A DNA stretch of 64,000 bases from Roseateles sp049532965 (GCF_049532965.1 NZ_CP186694.1:4030001-4094000), one strand, 5' to 3'. Counted from the first letter of the stretch, positions 1-8,411 are shown. The notes: a model not told the origin generated them from the letters alone. A program made the numbers and translations.

Positions 1-372
1 GCACACCAGAAGTCCTTCGAGAAGGCGCTGTACGCGATCAGCCCGAACTTCCCGCCCGGCAAGCTGCCGGGCAAGCGCGAGTTCGCGGGCGTCTACTTCA
101 ACATGTCGCAGGGCGAGGGCGATCGGCGCGGGCCCTGGAACAACGAGCCGCATTTCGCCTACGTGTCGGACCGCGAGCAGCAGTCGGCGGTGGACGGCGG
201 CGACGGTCAGCCGTCGGTGGCGATGACGCCGGAGGAAGAACAGGCCTGTGAGGCGATGCGGACCCGCACCGCATCGGATCCGATGAGCGAGCCCGTCACC
301 GGCGTGGAGCTGGGCAGCGGGGCGACGCCGGTGGATGCGGCGAATGCGGCGATGAACAAGCCCTTGCCATGA
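1..372 (+). CDS. Manganese catalase, C-terminal part (5' end outside window)
   Basis: The reading frame is open from the first base and ends in TGA, giving the last 123 residues of a protein. The segment FEKALYAISPNFPPGKLPG followed by VYFNMSQGEGDRRGPWN is the typical C-terminal region of non-haem dimanganese catalases, which disproportionate hydrogen peroxide in the cytoplasm. The metal-binding four-helix bundle lies upstream of the window. The last 40 or so residues are low-complexity and acidic, a variable tail in this family. The 3' end overlaps the convergent membrane-protein gene by 77 bases. The neighbours (DUF2269, DUF2231, ferritin-like) fit an oxidative or general stress cluster. 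Confidence 0.88.
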   Translation, partial: AHQKSFEKALYAISPNFPPGKLPGKREFAGVYFNMSQGEGDRRGPWNNEPHFAYVSDREQQSAVDGGDGQPSVAMTPEEEQACEAMRTRTASDPMSEPVTGVELGSGATPVDAANAAMNKPLP

Positions 373-841
373 GGTCATGGCGGCGCTCGCGCAGCGCCGC
401 CGCCGCCAGCCCCACGGCGAACGCGACGTAGACGCCGGCCAGCGGCCATGCCGTCAGCCGGCGCTCGAAGCCCGGAGTCAACCGGCGCGGCGCGACCAGC
501 AGGTCCACGGCGGCGGCGACCGCGGTCACCGCCGCGGCCTCGGCCGCGATGCGGGCGTCGCCATGGTCGAGCGCGCTGCGGCGCGTCCGCAGCGTCGCGA
601 AGATCGACGCCCAGAAGAACGACGACGCCTGGTGTGTCATCGTCCCCACCACGGTGTGGCGGATGCTGAAGCGCTGCGCATGCGCGGCGCGCTCGCCGAA
701 GAACCAATGGCTCGGCCCGTTCAGGCCGGTCGGCACGCCGTCCCCGCTCAGCCGGCTGGCCAGCATCAATGCGGCGGCGGACAGCAGCCCGCTCCACCAG
801 CCCGACGCCATCGCCAGCGCGATCACCCGTGTCTTGTCCAT
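296..841 (-). CDS. Hypothetical membrane protein
   Basis: A 181-residue protein with about four hydrophobic stretches: near residues 5-28, 68-84, 95-118 and 130-150. The short C-terminal tail is rich in proline, serine and arginine. I do not recognise the family. It reads away from the DUF2269 gene, with the two starts 77 bases apart, so the two may share a divergent promoter region. Its last 77 bases overlap the end of the catalase gene on the other strand, so the true stop could be misjudged, although the hydrophobic pattern supports this frame. Confidence 0.6.
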   Translation of the reverse strand: MDKTRVIALAMASGWWSGLLSAAALMLASRLSGDGVPTGLNGPSHWFFGERAAHAQRFSIRHTVVGTMTHQASSFFWASIFATLRTRRSALDHGDARIAAEAAAVTAVAAAVDLLVAPRRLTPGFERRLTAWPLAGVYVAFAVGLAAAALRERRHDLMARACSSPHSPHPPASPRCPAPRR

Positions 842-918
842 GACGCCCTCGAGGAATGAGCCTTGCCGGGATCTGAGGCAATGGCCATGCCGCCTTGCCA
901 GCTTCTGCGGTGCCCGCG

Positions 919-1386
919 ATGGAATACCTGATCGTCAAGTGGCTGCACATCGTGTCGTCGACGCTGGTCTTCGGGACCGGCATCGGTTCGGCATTCCACA
1001 TGCTGATGGCCAGCCTGCGCCGCGACCCGGCGATCGCGGCGCAGACGGTGCGCCAGGTGGTCTGGGCCGACTGGTTGTTCACGACCACGACGATGGTGTT
1101 CCAGCCGCTGTCCGGTTGGTACCTGGCGCATCTGATGGGGCTATCGGTACTGCAGACGCGATGGCTGGCGTGGTCGCTCGCGCTGTACGTGATCGCGGGC
1201 CTGTGCTGGCTGCCCGTGGTGTGGATCCAGATCCTGATGCGGGACATCGCCACAGCGGCCGATCGCGCCAGCAATCCGCTGCCGCCGCGCTACTTCACGC
1301 TGCTGCGGGTGTGGATCGCGCTCGGGTTCCCCGCGCTATTCGCATTCCTGGCGATCTTCTATCTGATGGTGGCGAAGCCGGTGTGA
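919..1386 (+). CDS. DUF2269-family integral membrane protein
   Basis: A 155-residue protein beginning MEYLIVKWLHIVSSTLVFGT. It has four predicted membrane helices, a conserved WLHI histidine in helix 1 and the pattern VVWADWLFTTTTM in helix 2. These match the DUF2269 family of inner-membrane proteins of unknown function. The start at 919 was preferred to an in-frame start at 895 because the conserved N-terminus begins here. It is divergent from the membrane protein at 296-841. Confidence 0.8.
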   Translation: MEYLIVKWLHIVSSTLVFGTGIGSAFHMLMASLRRDPAIAAQTVRQVVWADWLFTTTTMVFQPLSGWYLAHLMGLSVLQTRWLAWSLALYVIAGLCWLPVVWIQILMRDIATAADRASNPLPPRYFTLLRVWIALGFPALFAFLAIFYLMVAKPV

Positions 1387-1536
1387 GCGCAGGCCGATGG
1401 GCGGCCGATGAGGTGGGCAGACAGGTTCGAGATGGCGGCCTGGACTGGCAGCCTTCACTTGCCTGCGCATGGGAATCCGACTTGCCGATTGAAGGCATCG
1501 GCCGCTGCGGCGGCCTCTCACCTCAAGGAGATGCTC

Positions 1537-1854
1537 ATGGCTCATCCCGACCCCCATCGTGCCGGCGCGGAACGCGATCAGCGCCGCCATGCCGGCCAGA
1601 CCAATGAACAGAGCGACCTCGGTCAACAGGACAAGTCGCAGAGCCGGCCCGGCACCCATGCCGCCCAGCGGCGCGAGGAAGCACAGCGCAGCAACGCCGG
1701 TCCCAAGGACGGCGACGCGGGTGGCGCTTCTCGAGACGCGTCGCAGCGCGGGTCCAGCCACATCGAGCGCGACGATCCCCACAACGCGCCGGAGAGCGGC
1801 GACAAGCCCGACTCCATGATCCCCGCCGGGCGAAGCTCCGCCCAGCGCCACTGA
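1537..1854 (+). CDS. Hydrophilic low-complexity small protein
   Basis: A 105-residue protein starting MAHPDPHRAGAERDQRRHAG. It is almost wholly Arg, Gln, Asp, Ser, Gly and Ala with no hydrophobic core, so it is probably disordered. An AAGGAG at 1525-1530 sits six bases before the ATG at 1537, which decides the start over the ATG at 1531. It ends 26 bases before the DUF2231 gene, so the two may be co-transcribed. The composition resembles small stress-induced hydrophilic proteins, but no family is recognised. Confidence 0.6.
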   Translation: MAHPDPHRAGAERDQRRHAGQTNEQSDLGQQDKSQSRPGTHAAQRREEAQRSNAGPKDGDAGGASRDASQRGSSHIERDDPHNAPESGDKPDSMIPAGRSSAQRH

Positions 1855-1880
1855 TCCCCCTTCGCCTCAGGAGTACCGTC

Positions 1881-2399
1881 ATGCAAGGCAAAGCGACGCT
1901 GTTGGGCCATCCCATCCACCAGATGCTGGTCGTCTTTCCGCTCGGCTTGCTGGGCGCTTCCGTGGCCTTCGACTGGCTGTCGATGGCGATGGAGAGCGCG
2001 CAACTGGCCATGGTGGCGCATTACCTGATCATCGGCGGCCTGATCGGCGGCGCGATCGCCGCGCCGTTCGGGCTGATCGACTGGATGTCGATCCCGCGCG
2101 GATCCCGGGCTCAGCGACTCGGGTTGATGCACGCGATCGGCAATGTCGTGGTGTTGCTGCTGTTCGTCGGCAGCTGGGTGCTGCGCGATCCGGCGCCGAT
2201 CTCTCCGCCGTGGCAGGCCTACGCGCTGTCGTGGGGCGGCGCGCTCGTGTCGCTGATGACCGCATGGATGGGCGGCGAACTGGTTGACCGGCTGGGCGTC
2301 GGCGTGTCCGAAGGCGCTTATGTCGACGCGCCGAGCTCGCTGTCGACGCGCCGCGTGCCCGCGCGGGCGCGCACCTCGCAGACGGCGGCGCGCCATTGA
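1881..2399 (+). CDS. DUF2231-family membrane protein
   Basis: A 172-residue protein with the N-terminal signature GHPIHQMLVVFPLGLLG and four predicted membrane helices, matching DUF2231 inner-membrane proteins of unknown biochemical role. The last 30 residues are a hydrophilic tail with unusual repeats of Arg, Ala and Thr. Its stop codon overlaps the TTG start of the next gene (TTGA at 2396-2399), so the two are probably translationally coupled. Confidence 0.85.
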   Translation: MQGKATLLGHPIHQMLVVFPLGLLGASVAFDWLSMAMESAQLAMVAHYLIIGGLIGGAIAAPFGLIDWMSIPRGSRAQRLGLMHAIGNVVVLLLFVGSWVLRDPAPISPPWQAYALSWGGALVSLMTAWMGGELVDRLGVGVSEGAYVDAPSSLSTRRVPARARTSQTAARH

Positions 2400-3403
2400 G
2401 CAGGGGCGCCGCCGCGAGCATCCGTCTGCCGCGGGCGGAACTCGGCCCGCTGCGCTTGTCGGCGGCCGGGTGTCTCGTCGACGTGAAGCGCGCGGTCCTG
2501 CAAGGCGCCGAAGCGTCGCTGGGGCCCGCAGGCGTCGAAGCGGTGAGGGCGGACGACCTGGAGTTGTCACAGGTCGCATTGACGGCCCGTCTGCCGTTGC
2601 CTGACGCGCCGGCCGAGGTGCAGCACCTGGCCGGTGCGCCGCCGCGCCCGGCGGACGACTGGCGCCTGGAGCCGCTCGATGCCCTCGAGGGCGCGATCCA
2701 TGCGCAGATCACGGATGCGCACTTGCTGTTCGACGCGACCGTCACAGTGCCGATCGCGCGCGGCGAGGTCGACTTCAATCGAGCGACCGTCGAGCACATC
2801 GGCCCGGACTCCCGCATGGGCATCAGCCGCATGGGGGTCTACGTCGATGCGCCGGACGGCCGCAGCTACCTGGTGCAGTTCGCCACGCCGCCGGTGCATG
2901 GTGTGCGCTATGAGCAGCGCGGGGCACTGCTGTCGGCGTGGACGACGGAGCGCGGGCAGATCACGCTGCGGCCCTTCCTCGAGTCGCTGTTGGCGCAGTC
3001 TGGTCCACGCGCCGCAGGGGGCCTGACGGCGCAGGCCCGCACATTGCTCGACCGCACGGCGCTGCGTGGCGAGCTGCGATTGGGCGATGGCGTCCTGCGC
3101 TTGCCGGGCCTGTCGGCGGTGCTGCAAGGGCGCCAGACGGGACGCAACGTGCTGCGCATCGACAGCCAAGCGGTGGGGCGCGGGATCGCGGCGGCGATGG
3201 AGGACGTCGGCGCCGGCGACCTGGCACTGGACCTCGCGGGCTGGCACCTGGAGGCGGCATCGGCCAGCGGGCGGTGGCGGTGCCGCTGCGCCGCCGTGGA
3301 GGACGGACTGCACGTCGATGCCACGCTGGAGTCGCTGGTGATGCGCTCGATCCGGCTGTCCAAGGACCGGCGATTGCCGGGGAGCCCCAACGCCGCCGCG
3401 TAG
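2396..3403 (+). CDS. Hypothetical protein coupled to DUF2231 gene
   Basis: A 335-residue protein of unknown family. The TTG start is embedded in the stop of the previous gene. No signal peptide or membrane helix is obvious. The sequence alternates short hydrophobic strands with polar turns (for example LRLSAAGCLVDVKRAVLQGA and GELRLGDGVLRLPGLSAVLQ), which suggests a beta-rich fold. It is followed after 17 bases by the next gene. Its operon position implies a role tied to the DUF2231 protein, but nothing in the sequence names an activity. Confidence 0.65.
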   Translation: MSRGAAASIRLPRAELGPLRLSAAGCLVDVKRAVLQGAEASLGPAGVEAVRADDLELSQVALTARLPLPDAPAEVQHLAGAPPRPADDWRLEPLDALEGAIHAQITDAHLLFDATVTVPIARGEVDFNRATVEHIGPDSRMGISRMGVYVDAPDGRSYLVQFATPPVHGVRYEQRGALLSAWTTERGQITLRPFLESLLAQSGPRAAGGLTAQARTLLDRTALRGELRLGDGVLRLPGLSAVLQGRQTGRNVLRIDSQAVGRGIAAAMEDVGAGDLALDLAGWHLEAASASGRWRCRCAAVEDGLHVDATLESLVMRSIRLSKDRRLPGSPNAAA

Positions 3404-3420
3404 GCGGGAAGGAGCCGACC

Positions 3421-3948
3421 ATGCCTCAAGCCGACCAATTGAAGAAGGAAGAGCAGCGCCTGGCGGGCGAAGCGAAGCAGCCGCACGAGAAGGTGCCGAC
3501 CTACCAGGAGCTGCTGGACAACGCGGTGGAGGACACCTTCCCCGCGAGCGATCCGATCGCCGTCGGCGGTGCGACCAAGATCCTGGAGCCGCACACGACG
3601 CTTCGGGATGCGAAGGACTGGACGCTCAAGCCGGGGAGCCAGATGCCGCCGGGGCCTGCGGGCGAGTCGGGCGGCGGCAACGCCGCCGGGCCTGAACTGT
3701 CAAAGCCGTGTGAAGGCTTTGTCGAGCGCCCGATGACATTGCAGGCCTCGGTGGAAGAAGCGGTCCAGGTGCCGCGGGGTCCCTGCACGATCGAGCAAAG
3801 CGAGCACCGCGCGATCCTGCGATGGCAGGCGGACGGCCAGGAGCGGTGCGGCTCGCTGCCGATCGAGCAGTACCGGGACCGACTCGCGCAGGGCGACATT
3901 CGCCGGGTCGGCGATGAAGCCGCCGCGGGTCAGGACGGGTCGCGGTGA
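3421..3948 (+). CDS. Hypothetical protein with ETFPASDP-type motif
   Basis: A 175-residue hydrophilic protein starting MPQADQLKKEEQRLAGEA. Residues 29-48 contain LLDNAVEDTFPASDPIAV, a short motif common in small proteobacterial proteins of unknown function encoded near stress genes. The C-terminal half (from about residue 100) looks folded: VERPMTLQASVEEA, then a central ILRWQADGQERCGSLPIEQY. It has an upstream GGAAGGAG. It closes a four-gene run on the plus strand starting at 1537. Confidence 0.68.
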   Translation: MPQADQLKKEEQRLAGEAKQPHEKVPTYQELLDNAVEDTFPASDPIAVGGATKILEPHTTLRDAKDWTLKPGSQMPPGPAGESGGGNAAGPELSKPCEGFVERPMTLQASVEEAVQVPRGPCTIEQSEHRAILRWQADGQERCGSLPIEQYRDRLAQGDIRRVGDEAAAGQDGSR

Positions 3949-3955
3949 AGCCGGG

Positions 3956-4795
3956 TCAGTTCAACAGCACGGCGCGCCCGAGTGCCGCGAGCGGCCGTTC
4001 GACGGCGCGCTGCACACGGGGCCGCAACATCAACGGCTTGAGCATCATGCGCACGGCGAGGTCCATCGGCAGATGCGCGCTGACGAGCTGGATCGCCTGC
4101 TGGGCGAGGGCGTCCGCGTTGGCGATGGGCGCCGGACCGCCATCGTCCGCACCGGTGCGCAGGCGCCAGTTCACCGCGTGACGCAGCGCGATGGTGGCGT
4201 CCTCCTTGCGCAGTTCCAGCGCGCGCCGGACCAGCGCCGTGAGCACTTGGCCGCGATGCAGGCCTTCGATCTCGCGGTACTTGCGGAAGAACGAGAAGAA
4301 GTGCTTGTAGTGCTGGACCTCATCGCAGCGGATGCGCCAGAACAGGTCGCGCAGCACCGGCTCGTCGCAGGCCTCGTGCAGCGCCTGGTAGTAGGTGGTG
4401 GTGCCCATCTCGACGATGCAGCGCGCGACCATCTCCTGCCCGCGCGTGGGCTCGAGCTGCTCCATCGTGCACAGGCGGGCGTACTCCTCGAAGAAATCCG
4501 CATAGGCGCCCTCCCAGTCGAAGCCGGGCCACACGCGCTGCACATAGGCCTTCAGCGCGGCGCCGTGCTGGAGCTCTTCGGGCTCCCACTGGTTGCGCAG
4601 CCACGCGGCGACGTCGGGATCGTCCTGGAAGTGGTCGATCAGGTTGCGGGTGTAGGTGTCGCTGCCGCTCTCAATGAAGGAGGCGCTGCAGACGAGCAGG
4701 AACAACGCGTCGTGCTCGCGGACTCGGTCGGACTCGATGCGGGAGAGTTCCAGGTCTGCCAGGGACCAGCGGGTCGAGGACATGGGGGCGATCAT
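3956..4795 (-). CDS. Ferritin-like diiron-domain protein
   Basis: A 279-residue protein. The motif EPEELQHG near residue 72 and CDEVQHYKHF near residue 158 form the paired E..H ligand pattern of a four-helix diiron carboxylate protein; further helix Glu residues lie in DFFEEYARL and IVEMGTTTYY. It resembles proteins annotated as ferritin-like or acyl-ACP-desaturase-like in Burkholderiales. The substrate is unknown. A second ATG at 4783 is an alternative start. It is convergent with the upstream stress-type run, ending seven bases from it. Confidence 0.75.
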   Translation of the reverse strand: MIAPMSSTRWSLADLELSRIESDRVREHDALFLLVCSASFIESGSDTYTRNLIDHFQDDPDVAAWLRNQWEPEELQHGAALKAYVQRVWPGFDWEGAYADFFEEYARLCTMEQLEPTRGQEMVARCIVEMGTTTYYQALHEACDEPVLRDLFWRIRCDEVQHYKHFFSFFRKYREIEGLHRGQVLTALVRRALELRKEDATIALRHAVNWRLRTGADDGGPAPIANADALAQQAIQLVSAHLPMDLAVRMMLKPLMLRPRVQRAVERPLAALGRAVLLN

Positions 4796-4914
4796 GCCTC
4801 AGCGGGCGGCAATCCGTGTGCGAAGGCCCTGTCCCCGACGCGTGGGGCGATCGTCGCGCGTGCGCTGGCCGCGCGCTCGCACGCTCGATGCGCGGGCGCG
4901 TTAGGCTGAGCCCC

Positions 4915-5895
4915 ATGCCGAAGCGATCCCCCGCCTCTTCGCTGCGAAAGGCTTGGCAACAAGGTGTTCGCACCGTCACGGGCCAGGTCTTGCGCGCCGC
5001 CCGCGAGACGGCGAAGCAGCCACCACCCCATCCATCGCCCGGCCTGGGCGACTGGATCGCGGGCCTGGCGACGGGGCGGGCGGGCATGCGGCGGTACCGG
5101 CTTTTCCGGCCGGCGGGCCTGGTCTTCGGCGAGCGTGTGCCGCTGCTCGTGATGCTGCACGGCTGCGGGCAGGATGCTGCGGGCTTCGCGCGCAGCACGC
5201 GGATGAACCGGCTCGCGGCGCGCGAGCGCTTCCTGGTGCTTTACCCGGAGCAGAGCCGTCTGGCCAATCCGCAGCGCTGCTGGAACTGGTTCGAGACGGA
5301 GTCCGGCCATGCGCAGGCCGAAGCGGCGTTGATCCTCGCTGCGATCGATCAGGTGTGCCTGCTCTATCCGGCGGATCGGGACCGTGTGGCGATCGCCGGC
5401 TTGTCGGCGGGGGCGGGAATGGCCGCGCTGCTGGCGACGCTGCATCCGGCGCGTTTCAAGGCGGTGGCGATGCACTCGGGCGTGCCGCCCGGGCTGGCGA
5501 GTTCAGCGACGAACGCGCTGCGCGCGATGCGGGGCCGGTCGATTGCGCCGGAGATCGCGGCGCAGGGCGCGGGCGTCTGGCCGCCGCTGCTGGTGATCCA
5601 TGGATCGAAGGATCGGGTGGTGGCGTCGTCCAACGCCTTCGAGGCCGCGCGGCAGTGGTCGGAGGCCGCGGGCGCAACGGCGACGCGCTCGCGGAGCGTG
5701 CAACGCGGGCGAAGGCTGCCGATGAGGGTGGTGGAGTTCAAACGTGGCCGCTCGGCCGCGGTGACGCTGGCGGAGATCGATGGCCTCGGCCACGCGTGGA
5801 GCGGCGGCGCGGCCAAGGAGCCGTTCAGCGAGCCGGGCGGTCCGGATGCGACGGCGATGATCTGGCGGTTCGTGGCGAAGCGGTTTGGACGGTGA
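4915..5895 (+). CDS. PHB depolymerase-family esterase (alpha/beta hydrolase)
   Basis: A 326-residue protein with the order expected for LpqC/PhaZ-type esterases: oxyanion-side motif VMLHGCGQDAAGF, nucleophile elbow GLSAGAGMAALLA, a late strand carrying the acid (VIHGSKDRVV) and the catalytic histidine in IDGLGHAWSGG. These enzymes cleave ester bonds in short polyesters, feruloyl or acetyl-xylan substrates. No clear signal peptide is seen at the N-terminus (MPKRSPASSLRKAWQQGVRT), so it may be cytoplasmic. The ATG at 4915 was chosen because the frame upstream lacks conserved sequence. Confidence 0.82.
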   Translation: MPKRSPASSLRKAWQQGVRTVTGQVLRAARETAKQPPPHPSPGLGDWIAGLATGRAGMRRYRLFRPAGLVFGERVPLLVMLHGCGQDAAGFARSTRMNRLAARERFLVLYPEQSRLANPQRCWNWFETESGHAQAEAALILAAIDQVCLLYPADRDRVAIAGLSAGAGMAALLATLHPARFKAVAMHSGVPPGLASSATNALRAMRGRSIAPEIAAQGAGVWPPLLVIHGSKDRVVASSNAFEAARQWSEAAGATATRSRSVQRGRRLPMRVVEFKRGRSAAVTLAEIDGLGHAWSGGAAKEPFSEPGGPDATAMIWRFVAKRFGR

Positions 5896-5983
5896 GACGG
5901 ACGCGTGAATCGGCTTCGTCCGCTTCCATGGGAGCTGCGCCTAGCCGACACTACGACGGCAGCAACACATCCGGAGGAACTGC

Positions 5984-6328
5984 ATGATCAAGGTCACTGT
6001 CGTCTACCCGAACAAGCCAGGCGCTCGCTTCGACCACAGCTACTACCGAGACACGCACATGCCGATGGTGCAGAAGCTGCTGGGTGAGGGATGCAGGGGC
6101 TACTCGGTGGACCGGGGGGTGGGCGGCGGAGGCCCGGGTCAGGACGCTCCGTTTGTGGCGATGGGCCACATCTACAGCGATTCACTGCAGAGCTTTGGCG
6201 CTGCGTTTGCTCCGCACGCGAAGACCATCATGTCGGACATTCAGAACTACACCGACATCGAGCCCGTGATGCAGACGAGCGAGGTGGTGGTGGAGCGATC
6301 TTTCGTGGGAGAGATTGCCAAGCCATAG
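5984..6328 (+). CDS. EthD-domain small protein
   Basis: A 114-residue ferredoxin-like-fold protein. IKVTVVYPNKPGARFDHSYY and RDTHMPMVQKLLG are the diagnostic EthD-family features. A strong GGAGG at 5973-5977 precedes the ATG. EthD proteins act as small dimeric degradation or ligand-binding proteins; the substrate here is unknown. The last 86 bases are duplicated at 8095-8180 as part of a 317-bp direct repeat, so this gene marks the left edge of the rearranged accessory block. Confidence 0.85.
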   Translation: MIKVTVVYPNKPGARFDHSYYRDTHMPMVQKLLGEGCRGYSVDRGVGGGGPGQDAPFVAMGHIYSDSLQSFGAAFAPHAKTIMSDIQNYTDIEPVMQTSEVVVERSFVGEIAKP

Positions 6329-6559
6329 GGGCCTGCACCGCTGGAGCTTGCTGGCGCTCGCGCTGCGTTAGCGCGTCGTGAAGCGATAGACGTTGTCGGG
6401 CTCGACGAAGGTCGCGGTCACGACCTGCTGCAAGGGCAGGAATGCATCGCCCTTCAAGGCGAAGGCCTCGAAGGTCACGCCTTCGGGAGCTGGCGCGGTC
6501 TTCTGCCACCGATAGCTGACGCGATAGAAGCCGATGCCACCGTCGATTCGCGTCAGGGC
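6243..6559. repeat. 317-bp direct repeat, copy 1 (EthD 3' end plus lipoprotein 3' end)
   Basis: The segment repeats at 8095-8411 in the same orientation, without gaps and with about eight mismatches counted by eye. It carries the 3' end of the EthD gene and, convergently, the 3' end of the lipoprotein gene that is complete at 8220-8918. The edges are abrupt on both sides. Confidence 0.9.
6368..6559 (-). pseudogene. 3' fragment of a lipoprotein gene
   Basis: On the minus strand this segment encodes the last 63 or so residues of the lipoprotein at 8220-8918 (ending PDNVYRFTTR), with TAA instead of TGA as stop. The 5' part is missing: at 6559/6560 the sequence switches abruptly to the unrelated small-protein fragment. 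It has no start of its own and is a duplication remnant. Confidence 0.85.
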
Positions 6560-6753
6560 ACCCGCTCAGTTCCAGACCCAGCCATCGAAGTGCAGCATTG
6601 ATGGCATCCAAGTCGCTGCTCATTCCGCAGGTCCTTCCCTTCTCGAAGAGAAAGGAGGCCTGGGCACCTTCTCCACCAAAGAGCTCCGCCTCGACATAGA
6701 ACACCTTGGACTGTTGACTCCGCGGCTTCAAGTTGGAAGCGCACGTCAGCCAC
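6560..6753 (-). pseudogene. Truncated, frameshifted small protein (partner of the Imm33-type gene)
   Basis: The gene would start at GTG 6753, overlapping the stop of the DUF2185 gene. It reads ADVRFQLEAAEST, then needs a one-base shift to continue VFYVEAELFGGEGAQASF and SDLDAINAALRWLGLELSG. It is cut at 6560 by the duplicated lipoprotein fragment. A second, internally deleted copy lies at 9708-9891 and shares the LEAAES start and the DAINAALRWLGL segment. The family is not one I can name. Always following a DUF2185 gene, it may be an immunity or accessory partner. Confidence 0.6.
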
Positions 6754-7360
6754 ACAGATCCGGGACGAAACGTCCCGACGCCTCATCGCGCTTGAACGCT
6801 GAGCCCTCTGGCTCGTCCAGAAGGTGGAGCACCGAGTCGTCCTTCGACAGCACGGCGCCGAGAGACACGTAGCTGATGTTGTTCGCGTCGTCCATGTACT
6901 CGTCTGTCTCGTCGCCGGCTGTGAACCGCCAGCCGCTGTCCTGCTCGTCGTCCGGTTCCTCGCGATAAAGGAAACAGATGGGTTGACCGTCGCGGAGGAT
7001 TCGATGGGTCACGAAGGCGCGCTTGACGTACTTGGCGGTGAAGTCGTGGGGATCCTGATGCGCGGTGTCGATGATGTGCCGCGCCTCGAAGCTAACCGGG
7101 TCGCCGGCCTGGAGGCCGCGAATGTTGTAAGGGTCATTGTCCAGCCGCCCCTCGAAGCGATTGCCAGGATGGACGACATCCACAATGACCCACATGCGTT
7201 CGACGTACACGTCGTCCGCGTCGTCACCTTGCCCTCGGAAGATGAGCTTCACGACTTCGCCGACCGCGACTTTGGAGAGAACCTCCGGCGACGGCTTGTA
7301 GAAGGTGTACTTGTTGGCCGCCGCGATGTCCGTGGGGTCCTCGAGTTGCCAAGTCAGCAT
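6746..7360 (-). CDS. DUF2185 (Imm33-type) immunity protein
   Basis: A 204-residue cytoplasmic protein. The C-terminal domain (about residues 110-198) carries GWRFTAGDETDEYMDD, then NISYVSLGAVLSKDDSVLHL and EGSAFKRDEASGRFVPD, the hallmark of DUF2185, which is the Imm33 family of toxin-immunity proteins. The N-terminal half (VLSKVAVGEVVKLIFRG and VYVERMWVIV) fits the barrel-like domain often fused to it. No toxin gene is adjacent, so it is an orphan immunity gene. A 17-residue remnant of a second copy is at 9888-9944. Confidence 0.82.
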   Translation of the reverse strand: MLTWQLEDPTDIAAANKYTFYKPSPEVLSKVAVGEVVKLIFRGQGDDADDVYVERMWVIVDVVHPGNRFEGRLDNDPYNIRGLQAGDPVSFEARHIIDTAHQDPHDFTAKYVKRAFVTHRILRDGQPICFLYREEPDDEQDSGWRFTAGDETDEYMDDANNISYVSLGAVLSKDDSVLHLLDEPEGSAFKRDEASGRFVPDLCG

Positions 7361-7467
7361 GGAGCGGAAGGTGGAATGGAAAGAGCGGACAGCGAACGTT
7401 TGACCTGAGCGGCGGCCGCAAGTGGGCGAAGCCCGCTGGAAGGCGTCCGCTCGATGGAAGGGTCAGG

Positions 7468-7824
7468 CTATTCGAGATAGATAAATTTCACTACGCAGCC
7501 TGAATTGACACCGTAGGCACGGATTGTGGAACCACTGAGCTTCGCTGCAAGCAGCGCTGCGTAGACTGCCTTCGTGTTCGCTTGCTGCGTAGCCGCGTCA
7601 GCGCCTGTACCGCTCCACTGGAGCGTCGTACCCGCTGCGCAGGAACCACCCGGAGCGTCAATTGCGAACGGAATCGCGGACGGCATGTATGTCGCCTCAA
7701 TCCGCGTCACATGTACGCCCGAAACCATCCAGTCGTATGGAGCCTGTGCTTCCGCAGACAGCGGAATCGAGAGTGCAAGGATTCCCGCCAACGACAATGA
7801 CTCGATAAAAGACCGATAGTTCAT
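7468..7824 (-). CDS. Small secreted protein, unknown function
   Basis: A 118-residue protein with a clear signal peptide (IESLSLAGILALSIPLSAEA, probable cleavage before QAPYDW). The mature part is about 90 residues, with two cysteines (in GGSCAAG and NSGCVVK) that could form a disulphide across the domain. It contains GADAATQQANTKAVYAALLA. I do not recognise a named family. It lies between the Imm33-type gene and a fragment of the 10853-11389 gene, so a periplasmic immunity or effector-associated role is possible but unproven. AGGGAGGTGATC precedes the ATG. Confidence 0.72.
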   Translation of the reverse strand: MNYRSFIESLSLAGILALSIPLSAEAQAPYDWMVSGVHVTRIEATYMPSAIPFAIDAPGGSCAAGTTLQWSGTGADAATQQANTKAVYAALLAAKLSGSTIRAYGVNSGCVVKFIYLE

Positions 7825-8013
7825 AGATCACCTCCCTCAGAAGTTGCGTATGGAGCCGGTTATTTCCGGGCTCGTTATGAGCTTTCAGTCTAGCGAGAAA
7901 GACCACGGAGCGGAGGGACCCACAGACACGGACCAAGCTACCGAGCGATCTTTTCCGCGCCGTCATCAACGACAACGATTCCTTCCGCAAGGTGCCCAAA
8001 GCGAATCGCCCTC

Positions 8014-8094
8014 AGCGCCTCATTGGTGCGAGTACGTCCTCCGGAGCGGCGTTGCGAGCCAGGTGCAGGACGAGCAAGTCTTCAAGCGCCAAGG
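8014..8094 (-). pseudogene. 3' fragment of the 10853-11389 gene
   Basis: These 81 bases match 10930-11010 with two or three mismatches. They encode LALEDLLVLHLARNAAPED and LAPMRR before a TGA that is absent from the full gene. The fragment begins exactly where the second EthD fragment ends (8094/8095). The 190 bases between it and the secreted protein gene (7825-8013) contain no convincing gene; a plus-strand stretch reading DLFRAVINDNDSFRKVPKAN is too short to call. Confidence 0.8.
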
Positions 8095-8411
8095 AGAACT
8101 ACACCGACATCGAACCCGTGATGCCGACGAGCGAGGTGGTGGTGGAGCGATCTTTCATGGGAGAGATTGCCAAGCCATAGGGGCCTGCACCGCTGGAGCC
8201 CGCTGGCGCTCGCGCTGCGTCAGCGCGTCGTGAAGCGATAGACGTTGTCGGGCTCGACGAAGGTCGCGGTCACGACCTGCTGCAAGGGCAGGAATGCATC
8301 GCCCTTCAAGGCGAAGGCCTCGAAGGTCACGCCTTCGGGAACTGGCGCGGTCTTCTGCCACCGATAGCTGACGCGATAGAAGCCGATCCCACCGTCGATT
8401 CGCGTCAGGGC
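8095..8411. repeat. 317-bp direct repeat, copy 2
   Basis: Partner of 6243-6559. Here the lipoprotein end is part of an intact gene, while the EthD end (8095-8180, ending MGEIAKP and TAG) is an orphan tail. In copy 1 the reverse is true. Recombination between the copies would remove 1852 bp, leaving intact EthD and lipoprotein genes facing each other. Confidence 0.9.

Noticed and set aside
7900..8010. A plus-strand peptide with DLFRAVINDNDSFRKVPKAN.
   Set aside because: Protein-like but without a start and only about 35 codons; it runs through an antisense fragment into the duplicated EthD tail, so it may be chance.
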